Source of the DNA: DAOWGG01 sp965369815
GTDB taxonomy: Bacteria > Patescibacteriota > Gracilibacteria > UM-FILTER-43-11
Length of the DNA: 15,278 bases
Assembly (NCBI GenBank): GCA_965369815.1
Contig: CBDUQS010000030.1
Span: 1-15,278, forward strand
Direction: 5' to 3'
Positions 7,222 to 13,356 of this stretch are shown one piece after another. The notes under the pieces are model-generated. The model was not told where the DNA came from, did no database searches, and saw only the letters and a program-made list of their open reading frames with translations. The number at the start of each line of letters is the position of its first letter. The first letter of the stretch is position 1. A program made the position numbers and the translations under genes.

Positions 7222-7250
7222 AATTCGAAGCTCGAAGCACGAAATCCGAA
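7222..7250 (+). repeat. TTCGAA/CACGAAATCCG repeat, copy 2
   Basis: This is a base-for-base copy of the 29-base repeat found in the ruvC 3' end at 5636-5664, here non-coding, ten bases after the TPR gene stop. It is followed directly by TTCTTTTTTG. Confidence 0.85.
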
Positions 7251-7279
7251 TTCTTTTTTGTCGTTCCAATCTTTTTGTC

Positions 7280-7310
7280 ATCCTGAATTTAGTTCAGGAT
7301 CCATTTTTTT
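7280..7310 (+). terminator. Hairpin plus T-run, possible TPR-gene terminator
   Basis: ATCCTGAA, a TTTAG loop, then TTCAGGAT form a perfect 8-bp stem, followed by CCA and seven Ts. The same hairpin type recurs at 13882-13902 without a T-run, so it belongs to the dispersed repeat family and may act as an intrinsic terminator here. Confidence 0.4.
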
Positions 7311-7462
7311 GTCATTTCGAGCCTGTCGAGAAATCCCTATTCCAACTCACCTAACAGAGTAAAACAGTGAAAGGATTCCTCCATGTTAGTCGGAATGACA
7401 AAAAGGGGTAACTAAGGTTACATTACCACCCAGCCTTAGCCGCCCTGGATCCCGGATCAAGT

Positions 7463-7533
7463 CCGGGATGACAAGTGTGTGTCTGGGATGACAAGTTTGG
7501 GCCTGGGATGACAAGGGGGTTGGTCGGAATGAC
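7463..7533 (+). repeat. Tandem ~20-bp repeat, about 3.5 copies
   Basis: Units begin at 7463 (CCGGGATGACAAGTGTGTGT), 7483 (CTGGGATGACAAGTTTGGGC), 7503 (CTGGGATGACAAGGGGGTTG plus one base) and a degenerate unit at 7524 (TCGGAATGAC). The first unit overlaps the right arm of the hairpin at 7449-7469, so the array looks like duplication of that hairpin's end. Confidence 0.75.
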
Positions 7534-7552
7534 AAAAAAAGGATAATTCCAG

Positions 7553-7581
7553 GTGACAATCAACTCCTCCTTTGATATTAT
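7553..7581 (+). promoter_or_regulatory. Promoter of the two-TM protein gene
   Basis: GTGACA (7553-7558), 17 bp, TATTAT (7576-7581), each five of six to consensus. The leader of about 58 bases includes a CGGATTTCGTGCTTCGGATT repeat just before the ATG at 7646. Confidence 0.5.
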
Positions 7582-7606
7582 AACCCCCTGTTAACAATTA
7601 ATCATT

Positions 7607-7637
7607 TTCGGATTTCGTGCTTCGGATTTCGGATTTC
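7607..7637 (-). repeat. TTCGAA/CACGAAATCCG repeat in a 5' leader
   Basis: TTCGGATTTCGTGCTTCGG and a second TTCGGATTTC are the reverse complement of the repeat at 5636-5664. This copy lies between the promoter at 7553-7581 and the start codon at 7646, so it is probably transcribed as leader RNA. Confidence 0.75.
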
Positions 7638-7645
7638 AAAAAATT

Positions 7646-8206
7646 ATGTTTAAAAAGTATGAAAAGTCACTTCAATTTCTAGCAGTTCTAGCAATTGCTG
7701 GTCAATTTCTATTCCTTATTTTTTCGGGTGGATACACTGCTCCTAAATATGAAGGAAAGTTCTTTGCGACCACTGGCGTTGAATTCGACGGCGTTGACCT
7801 ACATAAACTCAACGAAGGGGCTCATTACTTTGGTCAAACCATGATTGGATGGACTCGATTCCCCCACTTTCGTGAAGACCTTGTAAAAGCCGCAGAACTG
7901 GCGAACGATACGGAGATAAACATGCATATGCAAGAGCGTCAGAATATTATTTTTACCCTTTCCTCCAGTAAACCCGTTGATCTAATCAAGGTTGAAACCG
8001 CTCGTGATTTTTTGCAGGGGAAAATTGATGAATACAACGACAACAGCAATACTCATTTTATTCTCAGTAATGTGGATTACGATTTGATTGAGATTAAAAA
8101 TACCTACTTATTCGGCGCTACCTTTACCCTTCTACTGTCTATCGCTTTCGGTCTCGCTCTTTTATTTGTACGGAAAGAGTTTTTTCCGCCGAAGTTGAAG
8201 TTGTAG
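7646..8206 (+). CDS. Two-TM membrane protein, unrecognised
   Basis: The 186-residue protein has one hydrophobic segment near each end: about residues 9-29 (FLAVLAIAGQFLFLIFSGGY) and about 153-176 (YLFGATFTLLLSIAFGLALLF), with a short basic tail RKEFFPPKLKL. The ~120 residues between would lie outside the membrane. This hairpin topology resembles Wzz-type chain-length regulators, but I see none of their conserved motifs, so function stays open. It is preceded by its own promoter and followed by a weak hairpin; the stop is TAG. The ATG follows the repeat-bearing leader with no Shine-Dalgarno motif. Confidence 0.7.
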   Translation: MFKKYEKSLQFLAVLAIAGQFLFLIFSGGYTAPKYEGKFFATTGVEFDGVDLHKLNEGAHYFGQTMIGWTRFPHFREDLVKAAELANDTEINMHMQERQNIIFTLSSSKPVDLIKVETARDFLQGKIDEYNDNSNTHFILSNVDYDLIEIKNTYLFGATFTLLLSIAFGLALLFVRKEFFPPKLKL

Positions 8207-8232
8207 GTGAGAATTGGGTATAGATACTGGTT

Positions 8233-8264
8233 ATAATTTTCATCTATTTTAGATGAATTATTTT
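8233..8264 (+). terminator. Weak AT-rich hairpin, possible terminator
   Basis: ATAATT-TT-CATCTA, a TTT loop, TAGATG-AATTAT: a 12-bp stem with a two-base bulge followed by TTT. It lies 27 bases after the two-TM gene and before the promoter of the next gene. The stem is AT-rich, so it is a weak terminator at best. Confidence 0.35.
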
Positions 8265-8279
8265 AGGCTACCAATTACA

Positions 8280-8308
8280 TTGACATAATTTATTATTTAT
8301 TATAAAAT
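8280..8308 (+). promoter_or_regulatory. Promoter of the 309-aa orphan
   Basis: TTGACA (8280-8285), 17 bp, TAAAAT (8303-8308): the same hexamers and spacing as the promoter at 3314-3342. The transcript would start about 25 bases before the ATG at 8340. Confidence 0.65.
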
Positions 8309-8339
8309 ATGCCCTATTAATTCATAATTTAATAAAGCT

Positions 8340-9269
8340 ATGGTGGGAAACTCTGAATCATTTGATGGTGCATTAGTATTAGGAGGTAGGTATGCATTAC
8401 CAACTCCATGTCTTGAACCTCTTCATTACTTGCAGTCGCATGAAACCGGAAGATTTTGCCCGATCGACAAGGATTTACTATTTAACTTAGCATTTATACA
8501 TGTATTAAAAAGCAGTGATTCATCTAAATCCATTATAGACATGCATGAACAAAAGGCTCAGCAGTCTCTAAAGGGGGTTGAAAATCCACAGCATATAAGA
8601 GCTCTTTTGACTGAAGGAAGATTACGCCTTTCTCACCTTGTTGGTGGTTTTCCTTTTTTTGGAGGGCCATCCCATAGCTATGCTAGGGCTGTCTCCAGCT
8701 TAATAAAGTCAAATGGTGGAAGTGTTTCAACCTTTGGCCTTGGTAATATCGTGGATACTGACGACGGTAAGACTTTTTTACTAGGATTACAATCTAATCG
8801 GTTTCTATCTCCCGATTCTGGATTAAATTTTGAACTAAAATCACCATCTTACTACCAAGATTCGAGAAGAAAACTTTTTGAAATGGGTGAGATGGGTGAG
8901 CCTGAAGTGAGTGATCTTAATGATCTAGAATTAGATTCAACGATGGTAGAATCTGACAATAAAGATGTAGAAAATTTACTCATAGAAAACACCTCGGCTC
9001 ATGCACTTGAACAAGTACGAAACCTAATTTCAAAATGCTTGAAGCAGGTAGCGAGCAGTAATAAATCAGCGGAAATTACTATTAGCCCTGAGCAAGCAGA
9101 AAATTTTGGCTTCGCAAATGTAACTGATGACCTAGAAGGTCAATTTAGACTAACTCAAGAAATTGATAAAGAAAGTTATTCAGGAACTAATATCGAAAAA
9201 TTCTTTTCAATAGAAAAGGCTACAGAAATCATACTTATTAAGGAGTCTGGGGCACAAAAAAGTAATTAA
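8340..9269 (+). CDS. Hypothetical protein, 309 aa, AT-rich orphan
   Basis: I do not recognise this protein. It is soluble by appearance. The N-terminal third has glycines, prolines and two cysteines (C21, C40) and is probably a folded domain. A Gly/Phe-rich stretch (VGGFPFFGGPSHSYARAVSSL) lies near residues 100-120. An acidic linker (about 183-210) leads to a helical C-terminal region. Arginine codons here are mostly AGA/AGG and isoleucine ATA is frequent, unlike secA and the ribosomal genes where CGN and ATT dominate; this may indicate recent acquisition. The gene has its own near-consensus promoter and converges on dut with only 13 bases between stops. Confidence 0.7.
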   Translation: MVGNSESFDGALVLGGRYALPTPCLEPLHYLQSHETGRFCPIDKDLLFNLAFIHVLKSSDSSKSIIDMHEQKAQQSLKGVENPQHIRALLTEGRLRLSHLVGGFPFFGGPSHSYARAVSSLIKSNGGSVSTFGLGNIVDTDDGKTFLLGLQSNRFLSPDSGLNFELKSPSYYQDSRRKLFEMGEMGEPEVSDLNDLELDSTMVESDNKDVENLLIENTSAHALEQVRNLISKCLKQVASSNKSAEITISPEQAENFGFANVTDDLEGQFRLTQEIDKESYSGTNIEKFFSIEKATEIILIKESGAQKSN

Positions 9270-9282
9270 ACTTCAATAAGTT

Positions 9283-9750
9283 TTATACAATCCCCTTCTC
9301 CACCACTTTCACCTCAACTTTAACATCCGTACTACCAAAACCTCCGCGGGATTCTTTTTTGATCTCGTCGACTTCTTCGAATTTGCATTGATCGACTCGC
9401 ATGAATAGGCCTTGAGCGATTTTGGCGCCTTTTTGGATGGTGACGGGTTCTTTGGTGAAGTTGTACATTTGGATTTTAATCTCGTCTTCTGGTCCGCAGT
9501 AGTCTTGGTCGATGATTCCGATGCCGTGGGGCTTGGTTAGGCCGTGTTTTCGTGGAGTGGAGCTTCGGGAAGCGATGATGAGTGAATAGCCTTGTGGGAC
9601 TTCTACAATTACGTTTGCGGGGATTAATTCGATTGTGTTGGGATGGATGGTTGTTTCTTCACGTGCTAAAAAATCAAAACCCACCGATCCGCTCGTCTCG
9701 TAGACAGGTAGGGGGAGGGTTTTGTTGATTCTTTTAATACGTACGTTCAT
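9283..9750 (-). CDS. dut: dUTP diphosphatase (dUTPase)
   Basis: This enzyme hydrolyses dUTP to dUMP and pyrophosphate, keeping uracil out of DNA and feeding thymidylate synthesis. All five trimeric-dUTPase motifs are visible in the 155-residue product: I GSVGFDFLA (21-29), II SRSSTPRKHGL (61-71), III GIGIIDQDYCG (76-86) with the catalytic-motif D81, IV GAKIAQ (108-113), and V SRGGFGSTD (134-142) for the flexible nucleotide-closing tail. Motif II carries S-S-T-P-R in place of the common S-G-L-A. The gene lies 143 bases downstream of rplA on the same strand, across the composite 11-mer element, whose last unit ends only two bases before the ATG. Identification is firm. Confidence 0.95.
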   Translation of the reverse strand: MNVRIKRINKTLPLPVYETSGSVGFDFLAREETTIHPNTIELIPANVIVEVPQGYSLIIASRSSTPRKHGLTKPHGIGIIDQDYCGPEDEIKIQMYNFTKEPVTIQKGAKIAQGLFMRVDQCKFEEVDEIKKESRGGFGSTDVKVEVKVVEKGIV

Positions 9751-9893
9751 GATTCAAATTGCTTTCAGATTGCTTTCAAATTGCTTTCAAATGGCTTCAG
9801 ATTGCTGACAGATTAACGGTTGTTATCTCAGGCAATTTGATAGCGTGAGTCCCGATTCGGGACGAACTGAAAGCTATTTGATAGCCATTTGGA
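9751..9893 (-). repeat. Composite hairpin/11-mer element, copy B (upstream of dut)
   Basis: Read on the minus strand from the rplA stop: CAAATGGCTAT, CAAATAGCTTT, CAGTTCGTCC, a hairpin, GGACTCACGC, TATCAAATTGCC, a linker, then forward 11-mers to the dut ATG. It matches copy A (5019-5161) part for part, about 50 bases of the hairpin core being nearly identical. The hairpin is GTCCCGATTCGGGAC at 9849-9863, two or more pairs longer than in copy A. Both copies sit between two co-directional genes and face the downstream one. Confidence 0.8.
9753..9806 (-). repeat. Tandem array of 11-bp units upstream of dut
   Basis: On the plus strand: TTCAAATTGCT (9753), TTCAGATTGCT (9764), TTCAAATTGCT (9775), TTCAAATGGCT (9786), and a 10-base unit TCAGATTGCT (9797-9806). 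These are reverse complements of the units at 5096-5150. Confidence 0.9.
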
Positions 9894-10601
9894 TTATTTA
9901 GAAACTTCAGCCATTACTTCATGCACATCCAATCGAATTCCTGGGCCCATTGTGGTACATAGGGTGATGGATTTGATGAAAGTTCCTTTTATTCCGGATG
10001 GCTTAGCTTCTCGGATGACTGAAAGGATTGATTTTAGATTATTTTCAAGTTCTGCTTGTTTGAAAGAAACTTTTCCGAACAAACTGTGAACGTTTCCTTG
10101 TTTGTCATTTCGAAGTTCAACTCGTCCACGACCTAGCTCTTCAATTGCTTTTACAATGTCGGGAGTAACAGTTCCTGATTTAGGGTTTGGCATCAAACCT
10201 TTTTGTCCAAGCGTTTTAGCTACCTTACTTAAGCTTTTCATTACATCCGGAGTTGCAACGACCACATCGTAGTCGAACTTTCCTTTTGTGAATTCTTCTA
10301 TCAAATCTTCCAATCCAGCTGCGGTAGCCCCTGCCTCTTTAGCCGCTTTAACTTTATCGTCGCTTACAACGGCAGCGATTTTAAGCTTTTTACCGGTTCC
10401 ATGAGGAAGAACAATTGTACTTCGAATGGCTTGATCCGCTTGTTTTGGATCGATATTTAAATTGAAATGAATTTCAGCGCTTGAATCAAACTTGGTTCCG
10501 CTGGTTTTCTTAATAAGTTCAACGGCTTCTGTTAGCCCGTAAACCTCTTTTGCCTTAAGGTCTGCTACAGCAGCCTTATATTTTTTACCTAATTTTCCCA
10601 T
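9894..10601 (-). CDS. rplA: 50S ribosomal protein L1
   Basis: L1 binds 23S rRNA at the L1 stalk and helps release deacylated tRNA; in many bacteria it also represses its own operon. The 235 residues match the family length. Seen: the N-terminal GKKYKAAVADLKAKEVYGLTEAV-type start, IRSTIVLPHGTGK, the signature GQKGLMPNPKSGTVTPDI, and the C-terminal IKGTFIKSITLCTTMGPGIRLD. It follows rplK in the conserved order but with a 114-base spacer full of TTCGAA repeats. The usual next genes rplJ and rplL are absent; dut follows. I could not identify an L1-binding leader. Confidence 0.98.
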   Translation of the reverse strand: MGKLGKKYKAAVADLKAKEVYGLTEAVELIKKTSGTKFDSSAEIHFNLNIDPKQADQAIRSTIVLPHGTGKKLKIAAVVSDDKVKAAKEAGATAAGLEDLIEEFTKGKFDYDVVVATPDVMKSLSKVAKTLGQKGLMPNPKSGTVTPDIVKAIEELGRGRVELRNDKQGNVHSLFGKVSFKQAELENNLKSILSVIREAKPSGIKGTFIKSITLCTTMGPGIRLDVHEVMAEVSK

Positions 10602-10715
10602 AATGAGTTATGTTGCGTGGTCAAATGGCTTTCGAGGCCTCCCACATTTATAAAATTCGAAACTCGAATATCGAAACTCGAAACTTTTTCGGATTTCGTG
10701 CTTCGGATTTCGTGC
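10602..10715 (-). repeat. rplK-rplA spacer made of TTCGAA/CACGAAATCCG repeats
   Basis: Directly after the rplK stop (minus strand) come two CACGAAATCCG units and several TTCGA(A/G) units including TTTCGATATTCGAG, all from the family at 5636-5664. A single 11-mer-like unit (TCAAATGGCTT, 10621-10631) lies closer to the rplA start. The spacer is unusually long for rplK-rplA. Confidence 0.75.
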
Positions 10716-11141
10716 TTATTCCTCGATGGTTACACCCATAGAACGAGCGGTTCCGGCGATTACTTTCATTGCTTGTTCAACGTCGTTTGCATTTAGGTCA
10801 GACATCTTCTTTTCAGCAATTTCTTTCAATTTTGCCTTTGGGAGAACTCCTACCTTTTCTTTATGAGGAACAGCGCTTCCGCTTTTTAAATTGATTGCCT
10901 TTTTAATCATCTCAGATGCCGGAGCCGTTTTCATGATAAAGCTAAAGCTTTTATCTTCATGCACGCTGATCACTACTGGTACAATCGTATCACCAAGTTC
11001 TTTGGTTTTTTCGTTGAACTGATTGCAGAAATCTTGGATATTAACACCATGTTGCCCCAAAGCTGGACCTACTGGAGGTGCTGGATTTGCTTTACCGGCT
11101 GGGATTTGTAGTTTAATAAGCTTAGTTACTTTTTTAGCCAC
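10716..11141 (-). CDS. rplK: 50S ribosomal protein L11
   Basis: L11 forms the GTPase-associated centre with 23S rRNA. The 141 residues carry the N-terminal signature LQIPAGKANPAPPVGPALGQ followed by HGVNIQDFCNQFN, and the C-terminal rRNA-binding end with GTARSMGV. The start codon is GTG at 11141, chosen because it places the conserved A-K-K-V start of the family; no in-frame ATG fits. It lies 19 bases after the unknown 213-aa gene. The stop is followed at once by repeat sequence. Confidence 0.98.
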   Translation of the reverse strand: MAKKVTKLIKLQIPAGKANPAPPVGPALGQHGVNIQDFCNQFNEKTKELGDTIVPVVISVHEDKSFSFIMKTAPASEMIKKAINLKSGSAVPHKEKVGVLPKAKLKEIAEKKMSDLNANDVEQAMKVIAGTARSMGVTIEE

Positions 11142-11160
11142 GTTATAAATAGGTTAGGAA

Positions 11161-11802
11161 TTAGTTAGTTGATTGCTCTGCCATTAGAAGCTGAATGACA
11201 GATTTCACGTCGTCGAAGGCTTTATCACCTTCTGTTTTCTGATATTGGAAACCGAATAGATCGTCTCCGATTTGAGTGAGGACGAAAGCGGTATTTTCGT
11301 AATTTTTATTGTTGAAATAAAAGCTGTTATTTCCATACTCCCCTGTTTCGTTAAGCGTTTCGGTTACCGCATTGATCTGAGCGATGAACTGAAGCTTTGC
11401 GTTTAAATAAGTGAGAGCTCCCTGATTTTCAGGGCCTTGTAATTCATAAAGGTAAATGGAGGGGTTTTCTACTACTTCAGATTCTTCTCCTTCCACTGCC
11501 TCAACTTCTTTTTTTAGTTCATTTCGGTAAATGCTCACGTTTTTAATGTTGCTCAGGTCAATCTTCTCAAAGATTTGACTGGTTTGCATTTGACTCACAA
11601 CTGTATAACCTGCCAATTTTCCGTCGAGTGAGAACTGTGAATCGATCACCACTTCCTTAGGAGTGTCCGCTGAAGCAACTGAATCCGCTGAATCGCTCCA
11701 GTTCAAAACAGGCTTGGTGTCGAGTTTATTTAGGTAAAGATCGGCGGTTGCAAAAAGAGCTACAAGAACCAACAACCCGACGATAAGTGGCATTTTTTTC
11801 AT
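11161..11802 (-). CDS. Membrane-anchored hypothetical protein between nusG and rplK
   Basis: The family is not recognised. The 213 residues start MKKMPLIVGLLVLVALFATA, a clear signal anchor or uncleaved signal peptide; no lipobox cysteine is seen. The rest should lie outside the membrane: an S/D-rich linker (about 36-50), then an acidic domain with YLYELQGPENQGALTYLNAK and a Tyr/Asn/Phe-rich stretch around residues 160-175. The gene starts three bases after the nusG stop and ends 19 bases before rplK, so it must be part of the same operon. Such a gene interrupts a pair that is adjacent in most bacteria. Its function cannot be read from sequence; co-expression with secE hints at an envelope role. 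Confidence 0.8.
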   Translation of the reverse strand: MKKMPLIVGLLVLVALFATADLYLNKLDTKPVLNWSDSADSVASADTPKEVVIDSQFSLDGKLAGYTVVSQMQTSQIFEKIDLSNIKNVSIYRNELKKEVEAVEGEESEVVENPSIYLYELQGPENQGALTYLNAKLQFIAQINAVTETLNETGEYGNNSFYFNNKNYENTAFVLTQIGDDLFGFQYQKTEGDKAFDDVKSVIQLLMAEQSTN

Positions 11803-11805
11803 GAA

Positions 11806-12351
11806 TTATTTCTTTTTAACCTGAGTGAAGTCGAGTTCAACAGGTGTTTCTCGATCAAAAATGCTAACAAGTACTTTAACTTTTCCTTTTTCTGGATCGA
11901 TTTTATCGATGATCCCATCGTATTCTGCAAAAGGTCCGCTGATAATTCCTACATGTTCCCCAACCTTGAAGTCGATTTTGAATTTAGGTTGTTCTCCGCC
12001 TGTTCGCTTTTCAATCACACCAAATTCTTCGGGAGTTACTGGAACTGGAATATTCCCAGAGCCAACAAACCCAGTTACATTGGGTGTGTTTCGAACCACG
12101 TACCAAGAGTAATCGGTTACGGTCATATCCACGAGTACATAACCTGGGAAGATACGTTTCTTCTCCTGAGTTGGTTCCCCGCGCTTAAGAACAATTTGGC
12201 TTTCTTTTGGCACTTTAATATCAAAAATAAATTCCTGCACATTGAAAGCTTCAACACGCTGGCGTAATGCTTTTTCAACAGCATCTTCGTAGCCTGAGTA
12301 GGTATGAAGTACATACCAATTTCGACCCGTTCCTTTTGCTTGTTTTGCCAT
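11806..12351 (-). CDS. nusG: Transcription termination/antitermination protein NusG
   Basis: NusG binds RNA polymerase and links it to Rho or to the leading ribosome. The 181 residues show the N-terminal NGN domain starting RNWYVLHTYSGYEDAVEKAL, containing FPGYVLVDM and the T-P-N-V-T-G-F-V-G segment, and the C-terminal KOW domain (about 125-181) with FKVGEHVGIISGPFAEYDG. The length is typical. It follows secE by 20 bases in the universal secE-nusG order and is three bases from the next gene. Confidence 0.98.
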   Translation of the reverse strand: MAKQAKGTGRNWYVLHTYSGYEDAVEKALRQRVEAFNVQEFIFDIKVPKESQIVLKRGEPTQEKKRIFPGYVLVDMTVTDYSWYVVRNTPNVTGFVGSGNIPVPVTPEEFGVIEKRTGGEQPKFKIDFKVGEHVGIISGPFAEYDGIIDKIDPEKGKVKVLVSIFDRETPVELDFTQVKKK

Positions 12352-12371
12352 AGTTTATTTTGGATAGATAA

Positions 12372-12551
12372 TTATAGAAAATATTGATAACCAACAGAGA
12401 GCAGCTGATCGACAGTTCCTAAAATAACAGCACTAATGATCATAATAACAAACACAATTGCTGATACTCTGATTGCTTGCCTTTGAGTTGGCCATGTAAC
12501 GTTGTTGAATTCCTTGATGGCGTTCCTAAAATAGGTTTTAATAGCGTTCAT
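12372..12551 (-). CDS. secE: Preprotein translocase subunit SecE
   Basis: SecE clamps SecY in the SecYEG channel and partners SecA, encoded at 26-2665. I choose the ATG at 12551, giving 59 residues. An upstream in-frame ATG at 12608 would add 19 residues, but it lies inside the proposed promoter -35, and the family motif begins right after the shorter start. Seen: the amphipathic helix with EFNNVTWPTQRQAIRVS (the conserved W-P-T/S segment) and one membrane segment IVFVIMIISAVILGTVDQLL. This is the minimal one-TM form common outside the gamma-proteobacteria. It is first in the secE-nusG-rplK-rplA operon. Confidence 0.92.
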   Translation of the reverse strand: MNAIKTYFRNAIKEFNNVTWPTQRQAIRVSAIVFVIMIISAVILGTVDQLLSVGYQYFL

Positions 12552-12579
12552 AAAAATAACTTTAAAAATAGGCGCAAAA

Positions 12580-12608
12580 ATATTAGCAAAAGCCCCACTG
12601 GATGGCAA
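12580..12608 (-). promoter_or_regulatory. Promoter of the secE-nusG-rplKA operon
   Basis: Minus strand: -35 TTGCCA (12603-12608), 17 bp ending in an extended TGC, -10 TAATAT (12580-12585). The leader would be about 22 bases to the ATG at 12551, which supports the short secE start. Confidence 0.5.
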
Positions 12609-12617
12609 GGGGAAAAC

Positions 12618-12683
12618 TTACTTTTTAGATTTTGCAATTTGGATTTTAGATTTTGCAATCGATTTTTTCATTTTTGCATTCAT
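12618..12683 (-). repeat. 21-bp duplicated AT-rich sequence with a tiny Lys-rich frame
   Basis: TTTTAGATTTTGCAAT occurs twice, at 12623 and 12644, 21 bases apart. Read on the minus strand, the stretch is an open frame of 21 codons (M-N-A-K-M-K-K-S-I-A-K-S-K and onward, ending TAA). The repetition suggests intergenic repeat sequence and not a gene, but translation cannot be excluded. Confidence 0.35.
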
Positions 12684-12754
12684 AAATTTAGCTCAAAAAT
12701 CCTCAAATGAGAAATGTTCATTTGAATACAAAATACGAATTGCAAAATGCTAAA

Positions 12755-13348
12755 TTAATTCGCTTCCTTCCCCTCCGTTACTCGCTCGTCTTCTGTTCGT
12801 GGTTGAGGTTGTTTGAGCAATTTGTCGAGTACTTTTTCAAGTAATTTATTAGGATCATTATCAAACACTACTCGTCCGTTCACTTCGCGATTGCAGATTT
12901 TTAAGATTTCATCGATATGATCAGAAACTCCACCTGTGTCCGTTAAGACTCCAACTGTTTTTCCTTCGCTATAGGCTACTGTGAACTCATTTAAGGTTCC
13001 AACACCTCCTCCAAGTAAAATGATCGCATCGCTACTTCTAATATTGATGATATCGCGCTCCATCAAACCCAATCCAGTATAAATAATAATGTCGTAATAC
13101 TCATGAGGTGATTTATAGTTTTCAATATGCTCTTTTTCGCTGAATGCAGGTGAAACCCCCATTACCATCCCTCCGGCCTTATGTGCTCCGTAAGCCGCTT
13201 CGTCGGGTAATCCTGGGCATGCCCCATTTACCAAAATACAATCGGCCTTGGCAATTGCTTCTCCCATTTCAATGGATTTTCGAATACTTTCCTGATTTTG
13301 AATGGTTGGCCCTTGAGCCGATCCCATCACTCCGATTCGTAATTTCAT
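12755..13348 (-). CDS. LOG/TIGR00725-like Rossmann-fold protein
   Basis: The 197 residues form a SLOG-superfamily Rossmann fold: the start MKLRIGVMGSAQGP, then VNGACPGLPDEAAYGAHKAG (nucleotide-binding loop), R98 in LGLMERDIINIRSSDAIILL, and GGGVGTLNE at 113-121. This is close to the P-G-G-x-G-T-x-x-E signature of LOG cytokinin-riboside phosphoribohydrolases. Known: LOG enzymes release bases from nucleoside monophosphates; the TIGR00725 subgroup is largely uncharacterised. The substrate here is therefore uncertain, with nucleotide or nucleotide-sugar binding likely. The C-terminus is a charged, disordered tail. The gene starts eight bases after the upstream acidic protein gene, so the two form a unit. 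Confidence 0.8.
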   Translation of the reverse strand: MKLRIGVMGSAQGPTIQNQESIRKSIEMGEAIAKADCILVNGACPGLPDEAAYGAHKAGGMVMGVSPAFSEKEHIENYKSPHEYYDIIIYTGLGLMERDIINIRSSDAIILLGGGVGTLNEFTVAYSEGKTVGVLTDTGGVSDHIDEILKICNREVNGRVVFDNDPNKLLEKVLDKLLKQPQPRTEDERVTEGKEAN

Positions 13349-13356
13349 AGATTTTA

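Larger units (their letters stand above)
7213..7645. repeat. Repeat-rich spacer (433 bases, no gene)
   Basis: I find no gene here. In order: the 29-base TTCGAA repeat (7222-7250); a perfect 8-bp-stem hairpin (7280-7300) followed by T7; a GTCATTTCGAGCCTGTCGAG piece (7311-7330); GATTCCT...GTCGGAATGACA (about 7373-7400); a perfect hairpin ATCCCGGA/TCCGGGAT (7449-7469); a ~20-bp tandem repeat around GGGATGACAAG (7463-7533); a promoter (7553-7581); and a further CGGATTTCGTGCTTCGGATT repeat (7607-7637) in the leader of the next gene. The GTCAT...ATGAC hairpins look like small non-autonomous or REP-like elements. Confidence 0.8.

Noticed and set aside
9751..9893. Rho-independent terminator after rplA
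   Set aside because: The GTCCCG/CGGGAC hairpin is stable but no T-run follows on the minus strand.
12552..12608. Longer SecE start at 12608
   Set aside because: The extra 19 residues (MPSSGAFANIFAPIFKVIF) do not match the family, and the codons overlap a good promoter; 12551 is preferred.
12552..12754. rpmG or tRNA-Trp upstream of secE
   Set aside because: These often precede secE, but no L33-like cysteine pattern and no cloverleaf sequence is visible here.
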